A stretch of DNA of 64,000 nucleotides from Proteobacteria bacterium DTSAM18. GTDB lineage: Bacteria > Myxococcota_A > UBA796 > GCA-2862545. This document shows positions 41,599 to 50,810 of this stretch, one piece after another. A program made the translations under genes and the position numbers. The stretch spans positions 186,001-250,000 of the forward strand of contig JARACJ010000003.1 of the NCBI GenBank assembly GCA_028767165.1, in the 5' to 3' direction. The notes beneath the pieces were generated by a model. That model did not search any database. It had not been told where the DNA came from and saw only the letters and a program-made list of their open reading frames with translations. How positions within the stretch are numbered: position 1 is the first letter of the stretch; each line of letters begins with the position of its first letter.

Positions 41599-43580
41599 CA
41601 GAACCTCCAGCCCAGCGTGAGCCGGGCGGCGAAGGGGGTGCCGGCGCTGATGTGGCGCGCGGGCAGGGAGCTCGGTGGGGTCGCGGGGTTCCAGTGGGAG
41701 GCGTACATGTACTCGTTGTCCTTCCAGCGGATGCCGAGGACGTTGTCGAACTGCAGCTGCAGCCGGAACCGGGCGATGTCGGCGGCGACCAGGAGATCGG
41801 CACTGCCGGTGGGGGCGGCGACGAAGCCACCGGGCAGGTAGCGGGCGGTCATGAGGAACGCGCTCAGGCCCGCGGAGACGAAGGCGGGGCCGGCCGGCAG
41901 GCGATGCAGCGTGGTCGTGGCCCGGAAGAGACCGCGGGGGGCGTTCGGAATCGGACGACCGGTCTGCGTGAACCGGCCCTCGGTCCAGGTCCCGTCGAGA
42001 TCGACCCGGAGGGCGTCGAAGGGCGCCAGCGAGACGCCCGCATCGACGCCGAGGCGACGGGTGGGGCCCTGGGAGATGTACTGGCCCTGCACGTGATCGA
42101 AGAGGCGCTCGTCCGAGACCAGGGTGCCGAAGCCTGCCGCCCGAAGGGTGACGAAGGGGGTGGGGGAGATCTTGATGCCCAGCTCGACGCCGTCGCTGCG
42201 TGCGAGCACGTGGCCGTCGTCCCCGGTGAGGGTCTGCAGGTCCAGTGGACGGTGGGCCCGTCCGTAGGCGGCGAAGACGTCCACCCGATCGTGGGGGTGC
42301 AGCGCCAGGTGGGCCCTGGGACTCACGGCAGGCGCAAGCGCCACCTCACCGTCGCGGGTGGCGGCCTGGTACACGTCGCCCCGCAGGCCGGCGACCAGGT
42401 GGACCCAGGCCGCCGGGTGCACGTCGACCTCGCCCCAGATGCCCGTCTCGGTCTGCAGTCCCTGGGCCGACCAGGGTGTCGCGAAGGGCACGCCCTCCCG
42501 GTCGATGGCCTCGATGGACTGATCGATGAGATCGAGCCGCAGCGAGGCGCCGCCGCGCAGATCCGCCCACCTGGCCGGCAGCCACGTGAAGCGGGTGAAC
42601 GCGCCGGTCTGCACCGTCTCGTGGCGCTGCCGGGTCGCGTCCCCATGCTCCGGATCGCCCGCGTAGCCCGTGAAGTCCTGATCCAGGCGCAACCGGCGCC
42701 ACCCGCCATACGCCTGCGCCAGCCACGTGGCGTCCCGTCCGCCACCGGTGAGGCGCACCGAGCCCAGCACCCGCGAGGAGTGGCCGCCGCCGGATCCGGG
42801 ATAGGCGTCATGGAAGTCCACGAAGCCGCTGTCGAGGTCGTCCTGCCGGAGCAGGCCAGGGGACGCGAAGTGTCCGTCGTACCCGAGCGCGAACAACTTC
42901 ACGTCGGTCGTGCCCACCTGGCCCTGCCAGCCACCACCGGCCCGCGCCTGCAGCCACGAGCGGCTCTCACCCACGCCCCGGCCCCCGGTGACCTCGGCCA
43001 CCGCGAAGGTGCCCTCCGGGGCGTCATCCGGTCGCCAGACGAGATCGACGCCCCCGGACGCGTCCGTGCCGGCGGTGAGGCCCAGCTCGCCACCGGTCCA
43101 TGCGCGGCCGACGTCGAGCTCGGCCGAACCGGCGATGCCGAAGGAGCCGACGTCGGTGCGCCAGGAGCCGGGCGTGAAGGTGGCGCCACGCACGACGGCT
43201 CGTGGCAGGAAGAACAGATCGATGTAGCCGGCCCCGTGGACGTTCGACACCTCGTTGATCGGGATGCCCTCGACGAGGATGGCGATGTCGCCTCCGTGGG
43301 CCGCATCGAAGCCCCGCAGGTAGAACTGGTAGCCCTTGCCGAAGCCCCCGTGGGCCGACAAGTGCAGGCCGGGCATCTGCCGCAGGATCTGGTCGGCGGA
43401 CCGGGTGGGCAGATCCCGGAGCTCCTCGGCGTCCAGGTGGCGCTCGGAGGCGGAGCCGGCGTCCTCGACGGCCTCCACCACCACCTCTTCCTGTGCGCCC
43501 GCCACGGCGGCGAGGCACATCAGTCCCGCTGCCGCGTGGCGGCGGGATGGCAGGCGGGGTTGTCCGGACGCAGCGTTCAA
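41598..43580 (-). CDS. TonB-dependent outer-membrane receptor
   Basis: The 660-residue product has a signal peptide ending AGA-QE. A plug domain follows (about residues 40-150; ADQILRQMPGLHLSAHGGFGKGYQFYLRGF, GIPINEVSNVHGAGYIDL), then a 22-strand-type barrel ending LTLGWRF with terminal Phe. It imports a scarce substrate such as a metal chelate, haem or vitamin using TonB energy; the His-rich lipoprotein downstream suggests a metal. The start is TTG 43580, with GGAG 5 bases upstream. No riboswitch or Fur box could be recognised in the 211 bases upstream. Confidence 0.92.
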   Translation of the reverse strand: MNAASGQPRLPSRRHAAAGLMCLAAVAGAQEEVVVEAVEDAGSASERHLDAEELRDLPTRSADQILRQMPGLHLSAHGGFGKGYQFYLRGFDAAHGGDIAILVEGIPINEVSNVHGAGYIDLFFLPRAVVRGATFTPGSWRTDVGSFGIAGSAELDVGRAWTGGELGLTAGTDASGGVDLVWRPDDAPEGTFAVAEVTGGRGVGESRSWLQARAGGGWQGQVGTTDVKLFALGYDGHFASPGLLRQDDLDSGFVDFHDAYPGSGGGHSSRVLGSVRLTGGGRDATWLAQAYGGWRRLRLDQDFTGYAGDPEHGDATRQRHETVQTGAFTRFTWLPARWADLRGGASLRLDLIDQSIEAIDREGVPFATPWSAQGLQTETGIWGEVDVHPAAWVHLVAGLRGDVYQAATRDGEVALAPAVSPRAHLALHPHDRVDVFAAYGRAHRPLDLQTLTGDDGHVLARSDGVELGIKISPTPFVTLRAAGFGTLVSDERLFDHVQGQYISQGPTRRLGVDAGVSLAPFDALRVDLDGTWTEGRFTQTGRPIPNAPRGLFRATTTLHRLPAGPAFVSAGLSAFLMTARYLPGGFVAAPTGSADLLVAADIARFRLQLQFDNVLGIRWKDNEYMYASHWNPATPPSSLPARHISAGTPFAARLTLGWRF

Positions 43581-43791
43581 GGCATCTCCAGATCGCGCGC
43601 CTATGGCCTGCGAACACGCGGGGCAAATGTGGCAGATTGACGCATCCCGGCGGAGAAGGCGGCCTTTTGTCGCACCCGCACCCGCCGGGTGGCATCCGGT
43701 CGCGGCCTCCACTACAACGGAAGGGCGTGGGCGCGGTCGGCGCAAACGGCACGGACGCGACGTTTTGGGGCACGGCCCCCGGGAGAGGCAC

Positions 43792-44058
43792 ATGCTCGCA
43801 CCCCTTGCAGCCCTGGGCGGCGTCGTGGCCGGTTGGTTCCTGCACCGGCTCCTCGAGGGGCGGCTCCTGCCCGGCGCCACCTTCGAACCTTCACGCTTTC
43901 CCTACGAGCCCACCGATGCAGTGAAGGCGCTCATCAAGGCCCGCGACCTCGAAGCCACGGCCCACCAGCTCCGCGACGAGCTCGGGCTCCGGCTACCCGA
44001 TGCCCTGGCCCTTGCCCGGCACCTCCAGGTGGCCCTGCAGCCCGACTGGCGGGACTGA
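43792..44058 (+). CDS. Small hypothetical membrane-anchored protein
   Basis: The 88-residue product has one N-terminal hydrophobic segment (MLAPLAALGGVVAGWFL) followed by a charged helical tail (ALIKARDLEATAHQLRDELGLRLPDAL). ATG 43792 has GGGAGAGG a few bases upstream. No family was recognised. Its stop is 86 bases before the next lipoprotein gene. Codon use is like that of its neighbours, so it is probably a real small protein, but support is limited. Confidence 0.5.
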   Translation: MLAPLAALGGVVAGWFLHRLLEGRLLPGATFEPSRFPYEPTDAVKALIKARDLEATAHQLRDELGLRLPDALALARHLQVALQPDWRD

Positions 44059-44144
44059 TCCGGAGGATTCCGGTCGAGACGACCCCGATGGCAGGTGGTG
44101 CCGAACGCAGTAGGTTCCCTGTGGGTGTTCGTTGGAGGGGTCTC

Positions 44145-44897
44145 ATGAGGTGGTGGTTGCTGGGATTGATGGCCTGTGGCACCGGTTCGACGCAGCCGGA
44201 GGGGCAGGTGCCGGGATCCCCCCAGGGGCAGGTGGCCGGATCGGTGGTGCTTCCCGAAGGGACACAGGCGCCTGCGGGGGCGACGCTCGAGGTACGGCTC
44301 GAAGATGTCAGTCGCATGGATGCGCCGGCCGAGGTGCTCGGTCGTGTGGATCTGCCCGGGGAGGGGCCGGGGCCCTTTGCCTTCACCGTTCCCTACGAGC
44401 CGGACGACGTGGACGAACGCATGGCCTACAGCCTGCGCGCCCGGGTGGAGGACGCCTCGGGCAAGCTGCTGTTCGTCAACACGTCCGCCGTGCCGGTGCT
44501 CACGCGGCAGGCGCCCTCGGTCGACGTGCAGGTCCCCCTGGAGTCCGTGGCGCGGCCGGAGAAGCCGGCCTGGGCGGAACCGCGGGCCGACGGGGACATC
44601 CGTTTCCGGGGCGGCGGCAACGAGCCCGGCTGGACCGTCGCCCTCCGCCCGGGGGAGCGCATCGACCTGGACTGGGACTACGGCGAGCAGAAGGCCGCGC
44701 TGCCCTGGCCCGAGGGCATGCAGAGCAAGCAGGGAGGGCAGGTGATCCGCGCCACGACCGAGGCCCACGACGTGTCCGTCGCCATCTGGAAGGAGACCTG
44801 CCACGACACCATGGCCGACAAGGTCTGGGGCTGGCGAGTGGAGGTCACGGTGGACGGCCGGGTGCTGTCGGGTTGTGGAGACCTCACCGAGGAGTGA
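44145..44897 (+). CDS. YbaY/YscW-domain lipoprotein with COG3650-like tail
   Basis: The 250-residue product has a short lipoprotein-like signal (MRWWLLGLMAC). An N-terminal YbaY/YscW-type domain follows (about residues 28-130; VAGSVVLPEGTQAPAGATLEVRLEDVS, SLRARVEDASGKLLFVNTSAVPVL). The C-terminal domain is like COG3650 (about 140-245; FRGGGNEPGWTVALRPGERIDL, GWRVEVTVDGRVLSGCG). Both domains occur in periplasmic lipoproteins of poorly known role. GGAGGGG lies 4 bases before the ATG. It is 27 bases before the aldolase-like gene, so the two may be cotranscribed. Confidence 0.8.
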   Translation: MRWWLLGLMACGTGSTQPEGQVPGSPQGQVAGSVVLPEGTQAPAGATLEVRLEDVSRMDAPAEVLGRVDLPGEGPGPFAFTVPYEPDDVDERMAYSLRARVEDASGKLLFVNTSAVPVLTRQAPSVDVQVPLESVARPEKPAWAEPRADGDIRFRGGGNEPGWTVALRPGERIDLDWDYGEQKAALPWPEGMQSKQGGQVIRATTEAHDVSVAIWKETCHDTMADKVWGWRVEVTVDGRVLSGCGDLTEE

Positions 44898-44924
44898 GTC
44901 CGCTCCCGGAAGGGCGGGGGGCAC

Positions 44925-45539
44925 ATGGCTGAACAGGAAGGCGTGATCCGGTTCGAGATCCGCCGTGTCCCCCCTCGGACGCTGCCCGCGGACATCCTGC
45001 GGACCCTCGACGAGGCCCGGACGCACCTGGGCGGGTTCGGCTGGGTCGGTCAGGACCCCGATCGCTACCACGGCCTCGGCTTCGGCAACCTGAGCCTTCG
45101 GCTTCCCGAGGGGTTCGCCATCACGGGGTCCCAGACGGGCCACCTGCCGCACCTCACGGCACGGGACGTCGCGGTCGTCGAGCGGATCGATCTCGTCTGG
45201 GGCGTCGTGACCTGTTGGGCCGGCACCGCCCCGCCGTCGTCGGAGTCGATGACCCACGCCGCCATCTACGGGGCCCTGGCCGGGGTCCGTGCCGTCTGGC
45301 ACGTCCACGCCCCCGGGCTGTGGCGCGCGCCGCTGGACTGCGAGGAGACGGCGGCGGACATCCCGTATGGTACCCGCGCCATGGCCGAGGCCCTGGCGGC
45401 GTGCGCCAGCCGCATCGGTCCCCGGGGAGGCCTGGTCCGCATGGCTGGACACGAGGACGGCATGCTCGCCTTCGGCCCTACACCCGGCGACGCCACGCGC
45501 ATCCTCCTCGAGGCCCTGGCCGCCATCGAGGAAAATTAG
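44925..45539 (+). CDS. Class II aldolase/adducin family protein
   Basis: The 204-residue protein has the family fold: ADILRTLDEARTHLGGFGWV, a conserved RYHGLGFGNLSLRL, GFAITGSQTG, and the zinc-binding VWHVHAP. Members cleave phosphorylated sugars such as fuculose-1-phosphate or ribulose-5-phosphate, or act in methylthioribulose recycling. The substrate is not clear, and a third metal-binding His lies near RMAGHEDGML. No sugar-metabolism genes surround it. It follows the YbaY-type lipoprotein gene with a 27-base gap. Confidence 0.8.
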   Translation: MAEQEGVIRFEIRRVPPRTLPADILRTLDEARTHLGGFGWVGQDPDRYHGLGFGNLSLRLPEGFAITGSQTGHLPHLTARDVAVVERIDLVWGVVTCWAGTAPPSSESMTHAAIYGALAGVRAVWHVHAPGLWRAPLDCEETAADIPYGTRAMAEALAACASRIGPRGGLVRMAGHEDGMLAFGPTPGDATRILLEALAAIEEN

Positions 45540-45627
45540 TCCGGTATCGAAGATCCGGTGACACCCATCGTCCGACCCGGTGTTCCCCATGCGTGACCAA
45601 AGAGCTCCGGTCACAGGGAGGATGAGG

Positions 45628-46131
45628 ATGAAGGGAATGCGACTGTGGTTGCTCGCGCCGTTGCTGTCGGCCGGCTGTGTGTACGAGGTCTACCACGACT
45701 GGGACGATGTCCCGTTCACGAACAACTGGCACGACACCGCCGACATGGGTCTCGATACCTGCCTGCCCCCGGACACGGCGGATGACCTCTCCGACACCGC
45801 CGTCGACACGCCCGACGCGCCTGACGCCCGAGACGTCGATGCGTTCTGCGAGGATCAGGCCATGGTCGCCGGTGAGGTGGCCCTGGTGAGCGTGACCCTC
45901 GATGGCGCCGACGCCGACGAGGTCGTGTCGATCCTCGTGTCCGGCGACGCAGACGTCGAGGACTTCGCCCCTGCCTCCGATGGCAGCCTGCTGGTGGCGC
46001 TGCGCGTACCGGCCGATGCCGAGGTCAACGTGACCCTCGTGCTGGAGCTGTCCGACGGAACCCTCGTGGTCGTCCAGGGGCACCTGGCCGTCGTCGACGC
46101 GGGCGATGCGGGGACCGATCCCTGTGAGTGA
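45628..46131 (+). CDS. Acidic Asp/Thr-rich lipoprotein
   Basis: The 167-residue product has a lipoprotein signal (MKGMRLWLLAPLLSAGC, lipobox LSAGC), an acidic low-complexity linker (DTADDLSDTAVDTPDAPDA) and a short beta-rich end (VALVSVTLDGADADEVVSIL, TLVLELSDGTLVVVQ). No family was recognised. Start 45628 is chosen since GGGAGG at 45616-45621 is 6 bases upstream. A GC-rich hairpin follows the stop. Confidence 0.65.
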   Translation: MKGMRLWLLAPLLSAGCVYEVYHDWDDVPFTNNWHDTADMGLDTCLPPDTADDLSDTAVDTPDAPDARDVDAFCEDQAMVAGEVALVSVTLDGADADEVVSILVSGDADVEDFAPASDGSLLVALRVPADAEVNVTLVLELSDGTLVVVQGHLAVVDAGDAGTDPCE

Positions 46132-46143
46132 TCCCCACAAGAG

Positions 46144-46175
46144 AGAAGCCCGCGACCGGAAGGCCGCGGGCTTCT
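46144..46175. terminator. Terminator hairpin between convergent lipoprotein genes
   Basis: AGAAGCCCGCG (46144-46154) pairs with CGCGGGCTTCT (46165-46175), 11 pairs, then TGG. It lies between the rightward gene at 45628-46131 and the leftward gene at 46195-46740. Confidence 0.75.
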
Positions 46176-46194
46176 TGGCGTGTGCCACGGAGGA

Positions 46195-46740
46195 TCAGTG
46201 ACCCTCTTCGTGTGCCTCGCCCTCTGCGTGCTCGGCAGCCTCGGCAGCCTCCTCGCCCTCGGCGGGAGCGGCCTCGGCCTCCTGCTCGGCGTGGGAGACG
46301 GACAGGGTGCCATCGCCGTTCACGGTGACGACGTGGGTGACCATGCCGTCCTCGTGGCCTGCGAAGTCGGCGGCGGCGAGGGCCTCGCCCATGCAGGTGA
46401 CGGGTGCGGCCATGTTCTCGGCGTGCTCACCAGCCTTGATCTCGGTGGCCTTGCCGCCGGCGTAGGTCCAGGAGAACTCGACGGAACCCTCGAGGCCCTC
46501 GGTGCCCTCGAAGCAGGGGTTGAACATCGAGGTGTAGGCCTCGTGCTGGGACGCGTGCTGGTCGGCCGACTTCTCCATGGCCATGTCACCCTCGGGGGTG
46601 GCCTCGTCCGCGGGCGCTTCCTCTGCGGCGGCTTCGGCCTCGGGGGCCTCGGCCATCGCGTCAGCGGCGGGCTCTTCGGACTTGGGGCTGCAGGCGGCCA
46701 TCAGGCCGAGGACGACAACGGAAAAAGAAAGGCGCTTCAT
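46195..46740 (-). CDS. Ala/Glu-rich lipoprotein
   Basis: The 181-residue product has a lipoprotein signal (MKRLSFSVVVLGLMAAC). Two low-complexity Ala/Glu arms (about residues 20-55 and 150-181) flank a central small domain (FNPCFEGTEGLEGSVEFSWTYAGGKATEIK, AAPVTCMGEALAAADF). Two Cys in that domain may form a disulfide. Such central domains with a repeat-like Gly-Ser-Val pattern are found in myxobacterial lipoproteins (TonB C-terminal/AgmX-like), but this was not confirmed. ATG 46740 has GGAGG 8 bases upstream. Confidence 0.6.
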   Translation of the reverse strand: MKRLSFSVVVLGLMAACSPKSEEPAADAMAEAPEAEAAAEEAPADEATPEGDMAMEKSADQHASQHEAYTSMFNPCFEGTEGLEGSVEFSWTYAGGKATEIKAGEHAENMAAPVTCMGEALAAADFAGHEDGMVTHVVTVNGDGTLSVSHAEQEAEAAPAEGEEAAEAAEHAEGEAHEEGH

Positions 46741-47033
46741 GAGCTGAACCTCCACGGTTGACCCATCGCGGCCAACATCTGGAGCGGAGACTAGATCACG
46801 GTTGGTACCTGTCAAAGCGGCTTTGTGCCGGAATGGAACTTTCGCCGTCCTGATTCGCTCCCGGGTGGTCCACAGGCCAGCTTCACCGGGGGGCAATGGG
46901 GAAAACAAAAGACCGACCCGGGGTCCGGAAACGGTGCACGGTGTCATTTTGTGGCCCAGGAGGCCACAGGTCAGGGTTGGGGCGTGGATGGTATCGGCGA
47001 CGACGTTACCTGTTGCAACACAGGAGGTGAACC

Positions 47034-49559
47034 GTGGTCTCCCACGCACGTTGGCATCGTTCCGGTCTGTCCGCACTCGCACCCGAGGGCGCATCCATGG
47101 CGTTCAAGGAGCCCGGGGTCAAGCCCCACTACGGCCCCTCCTGGACGTTCCGCATCCTGCACGCCGAGGTGTTCCTCACCTTCGAGCCGGCGCAGTCCCG
47201 CTACGAAGGCCGCACGCTGTTCCGGCTGCAGTCACTTCCCACCTTCAAGGGGGAGGTGAAGCTCGACCTCGAGGACGTGCAGGTCGAGTCCGTGCGCACC
47301 GAGGAGGGCAAGGCGCTCCCGTTCGAGCTCACCGACACCCACCTCGTGATCGAGGTGTCGGACCTGTCCCACCGCATCGAGGTGGTCTACAGCACCGACG
47401 CCCCCCGGGCCGGCCTGTACTTCACGGGCCCGAACGAGGGGGAGCCCGAGCGCCAGCACATGGTGTGGACCCAGTGCCAGGACGAGGACGCCCACTTCTT
47501 CATGCCGTGCCTCGACCATCCCCGGATCAAGCACCCCTGGACCGTCCACCTGAAGGCTCCGGAGGGGTACACCCTGCTCAGCAACGGTGAGCTGGAGCGG
47601 GAGGTCACCGAAGGTGGCTGGACCACGGCCACCTGGGAGGTCGCCGATCCGGTGCCCGCCTACCTGTTCACCGCGGTGGCGGCACGCCTCGAGAGCGTGG
47701 AGACCGAGTGGAAGGGGCGTCCCGTGCGCTACTTCAAGCCTGCCGAGGATGCCGGCGACCTCGATCTCGCCATGGGCAAGACCCCGCGCATGATGCAGGT
47801 GTTCAGCGACTACCTCGGTGTGGAGTTCGCCTGGCCCCGCTACGATCAGGTGGTCGTGCACGACTTCGTGTTCGGCGGCATGGAGAACACCGCCTGCACC
47901 ACCATGACCGACGTGCTGCTGGTCGACGACAAGGTCGGACCCCACTGGCCGGCCGACATGCTGGTGTGTCACGAGCTGGCCCACCAGTGGTTCGGCGACC
48001 TGCTCACCTGCCAGGACTGGTCCCAGGGTTGGCTGAACGAGTCCTTCGCCACCTTCATGGAGACCGTCTGGTGGGACCACGAGTTCGCCGGGCCCGAGGC
48101 CACCTGGTACGCCTACGAGCACGCCCAGGCCTACTTCGGTGAGGACTCGGACCGGTACCGGCGGCCGATCATGTCCTACGACTTCCGTGAGCCGATCGAC
48201 CTGTTCGACCGCCACCTGTACGAGAAGGGCGCCGTGGTGCTGCGCACCCTCAAGCACCAGCTCGGCGAGGAGGCCTTCCGGGCCGCCCTCAAGCTGTACC
48301 TAGAGACCCACGCCCATGGCACGGTCCACGGACGGCACTTCCTGCGCGCGGTCGAGGAGGCCACCGGCCAGAACATGGACCGCTTCTACCAGCAGTGGCT
48401 CCTGGGCGCCGGTCACCCCCACCTGAAGGTCACGCTGGCCCAGGAGGAGGGCCTGGTCACCGTGCAGGTCACCCAGAAGCAGTCCGGCGACGACACCCCC
48501 GAGGCGTTCGCCTTCGGCCTGCCCGTGCGGGTCATCGGCCGCAAGCCGGGACAACAGATGAAGGTCGTGCTGCCCGTCGCGGAGCGTGAGCGCACCTGGG
48601 CGCTTCCCGTGGCCTTCCCGGTGCAGACCGTCCTCGTGGACGAGGGTTTCACCGTGCTGGCCGAGGTGAAGGTGTCCGGCCCCAAGGCGTGGCTGCAGAA
48701 GGCCGCCCTCGGCGACGACCCGGTGTGGGCCGTCCGCGCCCTGCGGGGGCTCGGCACCTCGAACACGGTGGCCAGCCGGCGCTTCCTCGCTCGGGCGCTC
48801 GTCGAGGCGCCCTTCTGGGCCGTCCGGGCCGAGGCCGCCGAGCTGCTGGCGAAGATGGGCATGGACGATGTCTGGCCCGTGCTCATCGGTGCCCTGCGCA
48901 AGGAGCAGGAGCCCCGGGCGCTGGCCGCCATCGCCAAGGCCCTCGGCAAGCGCCGCCACGCCGATGCCTGCACCGCGCTGCAGGACCGCCTGAAGGCCGG
49001 AGACCTCACCTGGCACGCCACGGGCGCCATCCTGGTGGCCCTGGGCAAGACCCGCCAGCCCGGTGTGGCCGATGTGCTGAAGGGCTGGCTCGACACGTCG
49101 AGCTGGTCCGACATCGTCCGTACCAAGGCCCTGATGGGACTCGCGGAGCTGCGCGACGAGGCGGTGCTGCCCACGCTGCTCCAGCAGCTCGACAAGCCCG
49201 CGTCCGACCGCGCCCAGGCCGGTGCCGCCGAGGCCGTGGCCACCCTGGGCAAGCACCTGCCGTCCCTGAAGGGACGCTGCCGCGAGGCCCTCGAGAAGGT
49301 GGCGCTGCAGGGTCGCTTCCGCGCGCGCATCGCGGGCGTGAAGGGCCTGGGCAAGCTCGGTGATGCCGAGGCGCGCGCCGTGCTGGACAAGGTCCACGGC
49401 TCCGATCCCGACGGTCGCCTGCGGCGCCTGGCCTACGAGGCCCTGGTGACCCTGCGTGGCCACGACGAGGCTGCCACCAAGGCCCTGGAGAGCCGGATGG
49501 ACGAGCTCGTCGCGGAGCAGCGCAAGCTGCGCGCCCGTCTGGAGCGCCTCGAGTCGTGA
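47034..49559 (+). CDS. M1-family zinc aminopeptidase with HEAT-like repeats
   Basis: The 841-residue enzyme removes N-terminal residues from peptides. It has an N-terminal beta-saddle domain, the substrate motif FGGMENTA (GAMEN variant), and the zinc site HELAHQ (about residues 313-318) with the third ligand in LNESFA 23 residues on. The C-terminal third (about 560-830) is made of HEAT-like hairpins (WAVRALRGLGTSNTVASRRFL, AIAKALGKRRHADAC). No signal peptide is seen, so it is probably cytoplasmic. GTG 47034 is taken because a perfect AGGAGGTGA at 47022-47030 is 6 bases upstream. Upstream are 293 bases without a gene. Confidence 0.95.
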   Translation: MVSHARWHRSGLSALAPEGASMAFKEPGVKPHYGPSWTFRILHAEVFLTFEPAQSRYEGRTLFRLQSLPTFKGEVKLDLEDVQVESVRTEEGKALPFELTDTHLVIEVSDLSHRIEVVYSTDAPRAGLYFTGPNEGEPERQHMVWTQCQDEDAHFFMPCLDHPRIKHPWTVHLKAPEGYTLLSNGELEREVTEGGWTTATWEVADPVPAYLFTAVAARLESVETEWKGRPVRYFKPAEDAGDLDLAMGKTPRMMQVFSDYLGVEFAWPRYDQVVVHDFVFGGMENTACTTMTDVLLVDDKVGPHWPADMLVCHELAHQWFGDLLTCQDWSQGWLNESFATFMETVWWDHEFAGPEATWYAYEHAQAYFGEDSDRYRRPIMSYDFREPIDLFDRHLYEKGAVVLRTLKHQLGEEAFRAALKLYLETHAHGTVHGRHFLRAVEEATGQNMDRFYQQWLLGAGHPHLKVTLAQEEGLVTVQVTQKQSGDDTPEAFAFGLPVRVIGRKPGQQMKVVLPVAERERTWALPVAFPVQTVLVDEGFTVLAEVKVSGPKAWLQKAALGDDPVWAVRALRGLGTSNTVASRRFLARALVEAPFWAVRAEAAELLAKMGMDDVWPVLIGALRKEQEPRALAAIAKALGKRRHADACTALQDRLKAGDLTWHATGAILVALGKTRQPGVADVLKGWLDTSSWSDIVRTKALMGLAELRDEAVLPTLLQQLDKPASDRAQAGAAEAVATLGKHLPSLKGRCREALEKVALQGRFRARIAGVKGLGKLGDAEARAVLDKVHGSDPDGRLRRLAYEALVTLRGHDEAATKALESRMDELVAEQRKLRARLERLES

Positions 49560-49568
49560 GCCACCCCG

Positions 49569-49595
49569 GGGCGTGAGCCGCCGTGGCTCACGCCC
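49569..49595. terminator. Hairpin between convergent genes, overlapping a stop codon
   Basis: GGGCGTGAGCC (49569-49579) pairs with GGCTCACGCCC (49585-49595), 11 pairs with a 5-base loop. It contains the leftward methyltransferase stop codon (49588-49590) and lies 9 bases after the aminopeptidase stop, so it can serve both. Confidence 0.7.
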
Positions 49596-50808
49596 TGTCG
49601 AGGGTGATGACCGTCTCGATGTGGTGGCTGTCCGGGAACAGGTCGTAGCAGCGCACCTGCGAGATCTCCCAGCCCTTGCCGACGAACGGGCGGAGCTCGC
49701 GGGCGGCGGAGAGCACGTGGCAGCTCACGTACACCAGCCGCCGTGGCCGGTTGCGGAGCACGTGGCCGAGCACCTTGCCGGTGCCGGCCCGTGGCGGATC
49801 GACGATGGCCACGTCGAAGGGCTCCATCGACAGGTCGAACCGCTCTGCGGCCTTGGCGACCGCCTTCAGGTGCGGCAGGTCGAGGGCCTCGGCCGTGATC
49901 TGCTGGTCCGAGATGGACTGGCCCGGCATCTCCACGGCCACCACGGGAATGCCCTCGGCGGCGAGGGGCACGCTGAGGTTGCCGATGCCGGAGTACATGT
50001 CGAGCACCCGCTCGGGGTGGGCGGCGAGCACCTGCTCCTTGACGTGCTGCACGAGCAGCTCGTTGGCCCGCTCGTTCACCTGGAAGAACGCCTTGGGGCT
50101 GGTGCGCAGAGGGTGGGCGTCGACCGTGAGGGTCAGGCGGGCGTCGCCGTGCAGGGTGCGTCCGCCGAGGGCCACGTCACCGAGCTCGGCCGCGGCCGCC
50201 CGGGAGGGGCCGGGGAGGGCGCCCTTGCCGAGGAACACGAACACCGCCTTGTGGCCGTCGGTGCGCAGCTCGATCTCGCCCTCGGGCTGGGGCCACTGCT
50301 GCAGCCAGCTCCGCAGCCGGGTCATCGCCTGCTGCAGCACCGGGTGGGCGATCTGGCAGCGATCGATGTCGACGAGCGCGTGGGAGCGGGCACCGTGGTA
50401 GCCGAGCAGGGTGCCGTCGACGCGGAGCTTGACCCGGGAGCGATGGCCCTCTGCCTCGGTGGGGGCGATCACCTCGGGCGGGGCCTCGAGCCGCAGCGCG
50501 CGCTGGACCATGCGGGCCAGCTGCTCCCGGCGGACCGTCGGGTCGAGCTCGGCGAGGTCACAGCCTCCGCAGGTGGCCTGGTGCGGACACGTGGCCGTGC
50601 GGCGATCGGTGGACGGCGAGACGATGTCGAGGAGCTCGCCGTGGACACGTCGCTTGTCGCTTCGCAGCTCCCGGTAGCGTACGGTGTCACCGGGGAGCGC
50701 TCCCGGGATGCTGACCACCCGGCGCTGCTCGTCGAGGGCGCCGCCACTGCCGTCGGGCTGGAGCCAGGCTATGGTCAGCTCGTGTTCGGGATCTCGTGTT
50801 GGAGTCAT
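49588..50808 (-). CDS. TrmA/RlmD-family RNA methyltransferase
   Basis: This family methylates uridine C5 in rRNA or tRNA using SAM. The 406-residue protein has a TRAM-like N-terminus, the iron-sulfur cluster motif CPHQATCGGC (about residues 74-83), SAM-binding VLDMYSGIGNLSVPLA, the motif FDVAIVDPPRAGTG, and the catalytic Cys in LVYVSCHV (about 366). The final stretch PDSHHIETVITLDR is also typical. Whether it acts on 23S rRNA or tRNA cannot be decided. Its start codon is 2 bases from the divergent glycosyltransferase start. Confidence 0.92.
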   Translation of the reverse strand: MTPTRDPEHELTIAWLQPDGSGGALDEQRRVVSIPGALPGDTVRYRELRSDKRRVHGELLDIVSPSTDRRTATCPHQATCGGCDLAELDPTVRREQLARMVQRALRLEAPPEVIAPTEAEGHRSRVKLRVDGTLLGYHGARSHALVDIDRCQIAHPVLQQAMTRLRSWLQQWPQPEGEIELRTDGHKAVFVFLGKGALPGPSRAAAAELGDVALGGRTLHGDARLTLTVDAHPLRTSPKAFFQVNERANELLVQHVKEQVLAAHPERVLDMYSGIGNLSVPLAAEGIPVVAVEMPGQSISDQQITAEALDLPHLKAVAKAAERFDLSMEPFDVAIVDPPRAGTGKVLGHVLRNRPRRLVYVSCHVLSAARELRPFVGKGWEISQVRCYDLFPDSHHIETVITLDRA

Positions 50809-50810
50809 GC

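Noticed and set aside
43581-43791. A cobalamin or other riboswitch before the TonB receptor
   Set aside because: The leader was read in the sense of the receptor and does not show the conserved B12 box or another recognised core.
46741-47033. A small gene in the gap before the aminopeptidase
   Set aside because: Short frames exist but none has a ribosome site and plausible protein; only hairpins were seen.
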